The notes below the pieces were generated by a model, which made no database searches, was not told the DNA's origin, and worked only from the letters and a program-made list of their open reading frames with translations. A DNA stretch of 18,246 nt from Candidatus Eiseniibacteriota bacterium. Its GTDB lineage: Bacteria; Eisenbacteria; RBG-16-71-46; SZUA-252. Below, in pieces: positions 13,680 to 18,246 of this stretch (its first letter is position 1; the number at the start of each line of letters is the position of its first letter). The position numbers and the translations under genes were made by a program. The stretch is from assembly GCA_016880395.1 (NCBI GenBank), contig JAEHDN010000192.1:1-18246 (forward strand). Reading direction: 5' to 3'.

Positions 13680-14594
13680 TCAGGGAGCGTCAGCCCGCGC
13701 GGACTCCTCGATTCCGAGTGCGCGGAGGATCCAGGGCGTCAGATCCGTCAGCTTCTCGGGCGGCGCGTCCCCGTACGCGGCGCCCCAGGCGGCGAAGAAG
13801 GCCGGGTTCAGCGTGTGCGTCTTGACGCGGCCGTCCTCGAGGTTCCCGTGATCGCTCACCACGAGGACGGCGGTGGTCGCGAGGTCCACGCGAGCCAGCA
13901 CCGTCTCGAGAGCACGGTCGAGATCGCCAAGGCATCGCATGGCGCGCTCCCGATCCTGGTCGTGTCCCGCGCGGTCGGTCTCGAAGTACTCGAAGAGCGA
14001 AAAGTCCTGCGCCATCGACTGCTCGGCGATGATCGCGCCCGCCTCCTCGGGAGTCCGGAGCGGAACCTCATAGCCGCGCTCCCGCATGCGCCAGTGAGTC
14101 AGGTCGTGAACGACCGCGCGCCCCTCGACGAGATCTTCCCAGGTCCGAAATCCGGCTCCGGACGCGAGCGTGGCGAGCGAGGTCGCCGAGAGGCGCCGGC
14201 GCGAGGGCTCGGTCTGGAAGAACGTCGCCCCGTACGCGTTCAGGAACCCGGCCGACCGCCCCGCCGCACGGATGCGCTTCAGAATGGAATGCTCCTCGAG
14301 GATGGCGCGAAGCGTAGGTCCCGGGAATCCGGAGACGTGCCGCCCCATGATCGCGGGCGCGTTCACCCCGGTGAGGATGGAGGTCTGCCCCGTCGCGCTC
14401 TGGGGAAGTCCGGGCACGCCCAGAGAGGCGTCGAGTCCGTGGGTGTGGACGGGGTGGAGACCGGATCTGGAGGACGGACGAAGGCTGGACGTGAGGGCGA
14501 GGATGGGGAAGTCGCCGGTCGCCAGAGGGTTGACGGCTGGATCGTCCATACCCACGCCGATGCCGTCGATGAAAAAGAGGAGAACGCGCCTCAT
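13680..14594 (-). CDS. Alkaline phosphatase superfamily metalloenzyme (iPGM/phosphopentomutase-like)
   Basis: The 304-residue protein has the two-metal active site of the superfamily: D10 in FIDGIGVG, the nucleophile-loop region QSATGQTS (65-72), D207 and H211 in TDRAGHD, D248-H249 in SDHGN, and H260 in KTHTLNP. It is shorter than cofactor-independent phosphoglycerate mutase (about 510 residues) and lacks that enzyme's inserted domain. The predicted nucleophile is S66, T68 or T71; which one I cannot decide. The substrate is unknown; a phosphohydrolase or phosphomutase acting on a small metabolite is plausible. No signal peptide is evident. The ATG opens the conserved MRRVLLFFIDG start, but neither a Shine-Dalgarno nor a promoter is clear upstream. 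Confidence 0.78.
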   Translation of the reverse strand: MRRVLLFFIDGIGVGMDDPAVNPLATGDFPILALTSSLRPSSRSGLHPVHTHGLDASLGVPGLPQSATGQTSILTGVNAPAIMGRHVSGFPGPTLRAILEEHSILKRIRAAGRSAGFLNAYGATFFQTEPSRRRLSATSLATLASGAGFRTWEDLVEGRAVVHDLTHWRMRERGYEVPLRTPEEAGAIIAEQSMAQDFSLFEYFETDRAGHDQDRERAMRCLGDLDRALETVLARVDLATTAVLVVSDHGNLEDGRVKTHTLNPAFFAAWGAAYGDAPPEKLTDLTPWILRALGIEESARADAP

Positions 14595-14913
14595 GCGACT
14601 GTCTCGCTCGAAACGAAAACGGGAGCCGCACGGCTAGCGCGCGGTCGGTGCAGGGCCGGCGACGCGGGGTCAGGGACCTGCGCTAGGGGGCTCCCGGATT
14701 CGAAGTCTGTCGAAGAGTTACGCAATGCACGTGCCACGAATGTGGGCCTCGTCCGTTTCTGGCGTCTGGCAAGCTTCTGCTGGACAATTGGTTATACGCG
14801 AGCCTCGGAGCCCGTTCGGGTTCGTGGACTCGCGTCCCATACAAGTGCCCGATGAGGCCCGGACTCCATTGCAGTCGGCCCGACAGACCCGGAACCTCCA
14901 GCGGGGAAAAGCC

Positions 14914-14941
14914 TTGACAGTCTTCGCGCGGGGTCTATAGT
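14914..14941 (+). promoter_or_regulatory. Strong sigma70-type promoter of the HU gene
   Basis: Perfect -35 TTGACA (14914-14919), a 16-base spacer and TATAGT (14936-14941). Transcription should start near 14948, giving a leader of about 137 bases. A weaker second promoter, TTATGT-17-TTATAG, may lie about 30 bases further down. Confidence 0.7.
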
Positions 14942-15037
14942 CCCGTTTCGCGTGCCGCGGCGCGCTTATGTGCAATACCCGCTCCATGTTATAGCGTCCC
15001 GCGGCGCGGTGAGTGCGCCCGGAGAAGGGGACGATGC

Positions 15038-15058
15038 CCCGCGCACCGGTTGCGCGGG
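15038..15058 (+). promoter_or_regulatory. Hairpin in the HU leader
   Basis: An 8-bp perfect stem CCCGCGCA/TGCGCGGG with a 5-base loop lies 15 bases before the Shine-Dalgarno. It is stable and could tune translation or protect the mRNA 5' end. It has no T-tract, so it is not an ordinary terminator. Confidence 0.45.
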
Positions 15059-15084
15059 CAGAGAGGGCTCGCCAGGAGGGGCTG

Positions 15085-15363
15085 ATGACCAAGGCAGATA
15101 TAGTCGACGAGATTGCCGAGCGAACCGGCCTGACCAAGAAGGATGTGGCGGATACCGTCGACCAGTTTCTCGATGCGGTGTCGCGCGCCCTCGCCTCGGG
15201 CAAGCACATCGAGATCCGAGGCTTCGGGACCTTCAAGGTGAAGGATCGCAAATCGCGTCTGGCGCGCAATCCGCGCACCGGCGAATCGGTGCCCGTTCCG
15301 CCACGCCGGGTGCCCGTGTTCAAGGTGTCCAAAGAGCTGAAGGACATCGTCGCGCAGATCTGA
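15085..15363 (+). CDS. HU/IHF family DNA-binding protein
   Basis: A 92-residue nucleoid protein that bends DNA as a dimer. It shows the family layout: N-terminal helices (MTKADIVDEIAERTGLTKKD), GFGTF at 46-50, and the DNA-contacting arm with RNP at 61-63, where P63 is the intercalating proline. The arm ends VFKVSKELKDIV. It resembles HU and IHF-beta about equally, so I do not give a symbol. ATG 15085 is set by AGGAGGG (15074-15080), 4 bases upstream; an in-frame upstream extension would add a non-homologous tail. It has its own strong promoter and terminator, as expected for an abundant protein. Confidence 0.93.
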   Translation: MTKADIVDEIAERTGLTKKDVADTVDQFLDAVSRALASGKHIEIRGFGTFKVKDRKSRLARNPRTGESVPVPPRRVPVFKVSKELKDIVAQI

Positions 15364-15418
15364 GCCAAGCCGGGCGGCCGCCATGGCCGCGTGCGAGAAT
15401 CGGCAGAATCGGAATCGA

Positions 15419-15448
15419 AACGGGACGCCCCGGTCGGGACGTCCCGTT
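15419..15448. terminator. Bidirectional terminator between the HU and metallopeptidase genes
   Basis: A 9-bp perfect stem AACGGGACG/CGTCCCGTT, with additional CCG/CGG pairing possible in the 12-base loop, lies between two convergent genes. The flanks are CGTCGTT on plus and TCGATT on minus, so T-richness is modest. Confidence 0.7.
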
Positions 15449-15472
15449 CGTCGTTACGGGGTGGAGGCTGGC

Positions 15473-16177
15473 TCAGTTGCGCCGGTCTCGAAGGATCATG
15501 AGGCGCAGGAGCTGGAGGACGGAGGCGGCCGCGGCGGCAACGTACGTGAGGGCCGCGGCGTCGAGGACCTTCTTCGCCCCCGCCTGCTCGTCCGGGGCGA
15601 CGAGGCCAAGCCGGTCGAGCTGGACGAGCGCCCGTCGGCTGGCGTCGAACTCCACGGGGAGCGTGATGAGCTGGAACGCCACTCCGAAGGAGAAGAGCAG
15701 GATGCCGATGTCGATCAGGCTCACCCCGGCGATCCTCACGCCCGGCACGAAGAAGAGACCGATCAAGAGGATCGGCCAGGCCAGCATCGTCCCGATGTTC
15801 GCCATCGGGAAGATGGCCGTGCGGAGCTGGAGCGGCATGTAGCCCTTGGCGTGCTGGATCGCGTGGCCGCACTCGTGCGCCGCCACGCTGATCGCGGCGA
15901 CCGAGGGCTCGGAGTAGTTGTGCGGCGAGAGCCGCACCTTCCTCGTGATGGGATCGTAGTGGTCGGAGAGAAAGCCCTGTCCCTCCTCGACCTCCACGTC
16001 GCTGATCCCGTTCTGGCTCAGGATGGTGCGCGCGATGTCCCGGCCCGTCCGGCGGCTTGCGGACAGGACCTGGCTGTACTTGGCATAGGTCGACTGGACC
16101 TTCGTCTGTGCGTAGAAGGCCAGGATCATCGCGGGGATCAGGAGCAGCATCGTCGGATCCCAGAACGGCATGAACAT
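15473..16177 (-). CDS. YugP-type membrane zinc metallopeptidase
   Basis: The 234-residue membrane protein has a span at the N-terminus (WDPTMLLLIPAMILAFYAQ) and two or three more at about 112-135, 138-162 and 207-228. The zinc site is HECGH (101-105) within AAHECGHAIQH, with a likely third ligand E166 in LPVEFDASRRA, both typical of the YugP / 'zinc metallopeptidase' family. Substrates are unknown. ATG 16177 is preferred to an upstream in-frame start because GGAGG (complement of 16188-16192) lies about 10 bases ahead and homologues begin close to the FWDPT segment; an ATG two codons later is also possible. The gene is alone on its strand. Confidence 0.88.
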   Translation of the reverse strand: MFMPFWDPTMLLLIPAMILAFYAQTKVQSTYAKYSQVLSASRRTGRDIARTILSQNGISDVEVEEGQGFLSDHYDPITRKVRLSPHNYSEPSVAAISVAAHECGHAIQHAKGYMPLQLRTAIFPMANIGTMLAWPILLIGLFFVPGVRIAGVSLIDIGILLFSFGVAFQLITLPVEFDASRRALVQLDRLGLVAPDEQAGAKKVLDAAALTYVAAAAASVLQLLRLMILRDRRN

Positions 16178-16199
16178 CGTGTGCTTACCTCCGTTGAGG

Positions 16200-16228
16200 T
16201 TGGGGCAGTGGGGCCGCTCCCCTATACT
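16200..16228 (+). promoter_or_regulatory. Promoter of the threonine aldolase-rsmI operon
   Basis: TTGGGG (16200-16205), a 17-base spacer and TATACT (16223-16228). The expected start near 16235 gives a leader of about 77 bases. The promoter overlaps the upstream region of the divergent metallopeptidase gene. Confidence 0.5.
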
Positions 16229-16311
16229 GCCGTGCTTCGGGAACGGTTCCACACCTGCTGGACACTGAGACTACCATCGGCAATGGGTCGATTCAACGAA
16301 TCGGGGCTTGA

Positions 16312-17367
16312 TTGACAACGTCTTACGTCGACCTGAGAAGCGACACCGTGACCCGGCCCACCACCGCGATGCGCCGCGCCATGGCCGAGGCCGAGGTGGG
16401 CGATGACGTGTTCGGCGAGGATCCGACCGTGCGCCGGCTGGAAGAGGAGACGGCTTCAGTTCTGGGCAAGGAGGCGGCCCTCTTCGTGCCGAGCGGCTGC
16501 ATGGGGAACCAGGTCGCGATCGGCGTCCAGGCGCGGCGCGGCGACGGAATCCTTCTCGAGGAGTTCAGCCACGTGGCGTACGTCGAGGTCGCGGCGCTCA
16601 CCGCGCTGCTCGGTCTCCGGCTCCTGCCGCTCCACGGGGATTCCGGGCGCCTCGCGGCGGAGACAGTCGCCGCAGGCTTCGTGGAGGCCGAGCGCCAGGG
16701 CCCGATCGCCCTCCTCGAGCTGGAGAACAGCCACAACTGGGGAGTCGGAGCCGTCTACGACCGCGAGGCCCTGCGACGCGCCGCGGCGCCGGCGCGCGAG
16801 CGTGGACGTCCCGTGCATCTGGATGGCGCGCGGTTGTGGAACGCCTCGGCGGCGACCGGAACGCCTCCCGCGGCCTTCGCCGAGATCGCCGACACCGTGT
16901 CCGTCTGCTTCTCGAAGGGGCTCGGAGCACCGGTGGGCTCCGCCGTCGCCGGCACGCAGGCGCTGATTCGCGAGGCGCGCACGCTCCGGAAGCAGTTCGG
17001 TGGCGGCATGAGGCAGGCCGGAATCCTCGCGGCGGGCGCGCTCCACGGCCTCGGTCACCACCGCGAGCGCCTGATCGAGGACCATCGCCGCGCGCGGCGC
17101 CTCGCGGAGGCGATCGCGCAGGTCCCGGGCATCCGCATCGATCCGGCGACCGTCGTGACCAACATCGTGATCGCCGAGGTGATGCCGCACGAGCGCGTCC
17201 AGGATCTCGCCGACCACACCGCGACCGCCGGCGTCCGCCTTCTCGTGTTCGGCGGCCCGGGGCGCTTCCGGGCGGCCACCCACCTCGACGTGGACGACGC
17301 CGGCATCGATCGCGCGATCGACGCGATCGCGACCGCGGCGCGCGCTTTGGGACTCGGCCGGCCGTGA
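16312..17367 (+). CDS. ltaE: Low-specificity L-threonine aldolase
   Basis: This PLP enzyme cleaves threonine or allo-threonine to glycine and acetaldehyde. The fold-type I signature is complete: DLRSDTVTRP (7-16), VGDDVFGEDPTV (29-40), active-site H87 in EEFSHVAYVE, D171 in HLDGARLWNA, and the PLP lysine K202 in CFSKGLGAPVGS; RKQFGGGMRQAG follows. At 351 residues it has the usual length. The start is TTG directly after an in-frame TGA, and the conserved DLRSDT begins six codons later, so no other start is possible. The stop overlaps rsmI as GTGA. It may instead act on another beta-hydroxy amino acid. Confidence 0.92.
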   Translation: MTTSYVDLRSDTVTRPTTAMRRAMAEAEVGDDVFGEDPTVRRLEEETASVLGKEAALFVPSGCMGNQVAIGVQARRGDGILLEEFSHVAYVEVAALTALLGLRLLPLHGDSGRLAAETVAAGFVEAERQGPIALLELENSHNWGVGAVYDREALRRAAAPARERGRPVHLDGARLWNASAATGTPPAAFAEIADTVSVCFSKGLGAPVGSAVAGTQALIREARTLRKQFGGGMRQAGILAAGALHGLGHHRERLIEDHRRARRLAEAIAQVPGIRIDPATVVTNIVIAEVMPHERVQDLADHTATAGVRLLVFGGPGRFRAATHLDVDDAGIDRAIDAIATAARALGLGRP

Positions 17368-18137
17368 GCGACGAGCCCGAGCCGGCCACGCTCTATCTCG
17401 TCGCGACCCCCATCGGGAACGTCGAGGATCTCTCCCCGCGGGCGCGGCGGATCCTCGCCGACGCGGGCATCGTCGCGGCCGAGGACACGCGACACACGCG
17501 CGGCCTCCTCGCCCGCTTCGGCATCGACCGGCCGCTCGTCTCCTATCACGATCACAACAAGGAGGCGCGCACGCCGGAGCTCGTGGCGCGCCTGCGTGAG
17601 GGAGCCTCGATCGCGGTCGTCTCCGACGCGGGATCGCCCGGCATCTCCGACCCGGCATTCACGCTCGTGCGCGCCGCCGTGCGCGAGGACCTGCGCGTCG
17701 TGCCGATTCCCGGGCCGTCGAGCGTGCTCTGCGCGCTCGAGGTGTCGGGGCTTCCCACCGACCGGTTCGCGTTCGAGGGCTTCCTCCCGCGAAAGCCGGG
17801 CCGGCGCCGCGCGCGCATCCGGGAGTTGCGCGCCGACCCCCGCACCCTCATCTTCTTCGAGTCGCCGCACCGGCTCGGGGCGGCGCTCCGGGATCTCCAC
17901 GCGGAGCTTGGGGACCGCCCGGCCTCGATCTCGCGGGAACTGACGAAGAAGTTCGAGGAGACGCGGCGCGGGCCGATCTCGTCGCTGCTCGCCTGGGTGC
18001 AAGAGCGGCCCCCGCGCGGCGAGTTCGTGCTGGTGGTGGGAGGCGCGCCGCGCGACGTGGCGGACGGATCGGAGGCGGAGGAGCCGGAGCCGCCCGAGGA
18101 GGACGACGCGGAGCCGATCAGGGAGGAGGACGAGTGA
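17364..18137 (+). CDS. rsmI: 16S rRNA (cytidine1402-2'-O)-methyltransferase RsmI
   Basis: RsmI uses S-adenosylmethionine to 2'-O-methylate C1402 in the decoding centre of 16S rRNA. The tetrapyrrole-methylase fold is clear: LYLVATPIGNVEDLSPRA near the N-terminus, AAEDTRHT, SYHDHN, VVSDAGSPGISDP, PIPGPSSVLCALEVSGLP and FFESPHRL. At 257 residues it is slightly short of E. coli RsmI, and it ends in a very acidic tail (EAEEPEPPEEDDAEPIREEDE region) that is not part of the fold. The GTG start overlaps the threonine aldolase stop, and its own stop overlaps the next gene, so the three are a tight operon. Confidence 0.94.
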   Translation: MSDEPEPATLYLVATPIGNVEDLSPRARRILADAGIVAAEDTRHTRGLLARFGIDRPLVSYHDHNKEARTPELVARLREGASIAVVSDAGSPGISDPAFTLVRAAVREDLRVVPIPGPSSVLCALEVSGLPTDRFAFEGFLPRKPGRRRARIRELRADPRTLIFFESPHRLGAALRDLHAELGDRPASISRELTKKFEETRRGPISSLLAWVQERPPRGEFVLVVGGAPRDVADGSEAEEPEPPEEDDAEPIREEDE

Positions 18138-18246
18138 CCGAGACCTGGAAGGAGCGCGGTCGTTCCTGGTTTCGGCCGCTCGGGACCGCGCTTGCGCGGC
18201 GGGGGGTGCGTCCGGACCATCTGACGTACGCTGGGCTCGGCCTCTC
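18134..18246 (+). CDS. CDP-alcohol phosphatidyltransferase, N-terminal fragment (continues beyond window)
   Basis: Only 37 codons are visible. The GTG start overlaps the rsmI stop as GTGA. The sequence RPLGTALARRGVRPDHLTYA followed by GLGL matches the N-terminal pattern of CDP-OH phosphatidyltransferases (P-x-x-x-x-L-x-x-x-G-V-x-P-x-x-L-T-x-x-G-L), membrane enzymes of phospholipid synthesis. The CDP-binding DG-x2-AR motif would lie outside the window, so the subtype cannot be determined. Confidence 0.6.
   Translation, partial: MTETWKERGRSWFRPLGTALARRGVRPDHLTYAGLGL

Larger units (their letters stand above)
14595..15084. other. Gene-free region upstream of the HU gene
   Basis: About 490 bases separate the phosphatase-superfamily gene from the HU gene. 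The right third holds the HU promoter (14914-14941) and leader. In the left 320 bases I see no convincing coding sequence on either strand; short open frames there lack start signals and family resemblance. This part is less GC-rich than the genes. It contains no complete tRNA or known riboswitch that I can recognise. Confidence 0.5.

Noticed and set aside
14690..14715. Minus-strand TTCGAATCCGGGAGCC resembles the T-loop and acceptor end of a tRNA or a tRNA-derived attachment site.
   Set aside because: The flanking bases do not form a T-stem, and no anticodon or D arm can be built on either strand. No integrase or duplicated copy is present.
14725..14940. Possible 71-codon plus-strand gene upstream of HU.
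   Set aside because: It runs straight through the HU -35 and -10 boxes, lacks a Shine-Dalgarno and resembles no family.

Overview
This window comes from a high-GC Gram-negative bacterium with ordinary chromosomal gene content. An LpxH-type lipid A enzyme, an HtrA protease with a membrane anchor, a parvulin lipoprotein and a NagZ-type peptidoglycan-recycling enzyme imply an outer membrane. Long GC-rich reading frames, frequent GTG and TTG starts, a YbbR protein, a bacterial pyruvoyl-dependent arginine decarboxylase and a secreted choice-of-anchor-type protein fit a deep-branching lineage of the FCB/Eisenbacteria kind. That placement is inference from gene style, not a database result.

Layout, left to right. 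(1) A truncated secreted protein on the minus strand has a long leader behind a strong sigma70-type promoter. (2) lpxH (minus) and a small helical protein (plus) diverge from one intergenic region in which both promoters can be read. (3) A plus-strand envelope block follows: htrA, an N-acetylmuramoyl-L-alanine amidase, and a secreted heavy-metal-associated protein, closed by a bidirectional hairpin. (4) The minus operon rsgA-nagZ has a 4-bp start/stop overlap. (5) A zinc-ribbon/TM/TPR protein and a NUDIX hydrolase lie on plus, converging with (6) the minus operon ogg-DUF2064 glycosyltransferase. The NUDIX gene and the glycosyltransferase share a CTAG palindrome as both stop codons. (7) A plus cluster holds an unknown secreted protein, a YbbR protein, a pyruvoyl-dependent arginine decarboxylase and a parvulin lipoprotein. 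It ends at a hairpin before (8) a minus alkaline-phosphatase-superfamily enzyme. (9) About 490 bases without a gene carry the promoter and structured leader of an HU/IHF-type DNA-binding protein. (10) A minus YugP-type zinc metallopeptidase follows, then (11) a plus operon of threonine aldolase, rsmI and the start of a CDP-alcohol phosphatidyltransferase, joined by two GTGA overlaps.

Much of the content concerns the cell envelope: lipid A, periplasmic proteolysis and folding, peptidoglycan cleavage and recycling, and phospholipid head groups. The rest is housekeeping: ribosome maturation, rRNA methylation, DNA repair and nucleotide hydrolysis. I found no CRISPR array, transposase, phage gene, tRNA or rRNA, and no clear new multi-gene system. 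The most unusual signals are small: an 11-bp perfect inverted repeat that buries the ogg start codon, loss of the normally conserved opposite-base Asn in that OGG enzyme, and two promoters placed so close to their start codons that leaderless mRNAs are likely.
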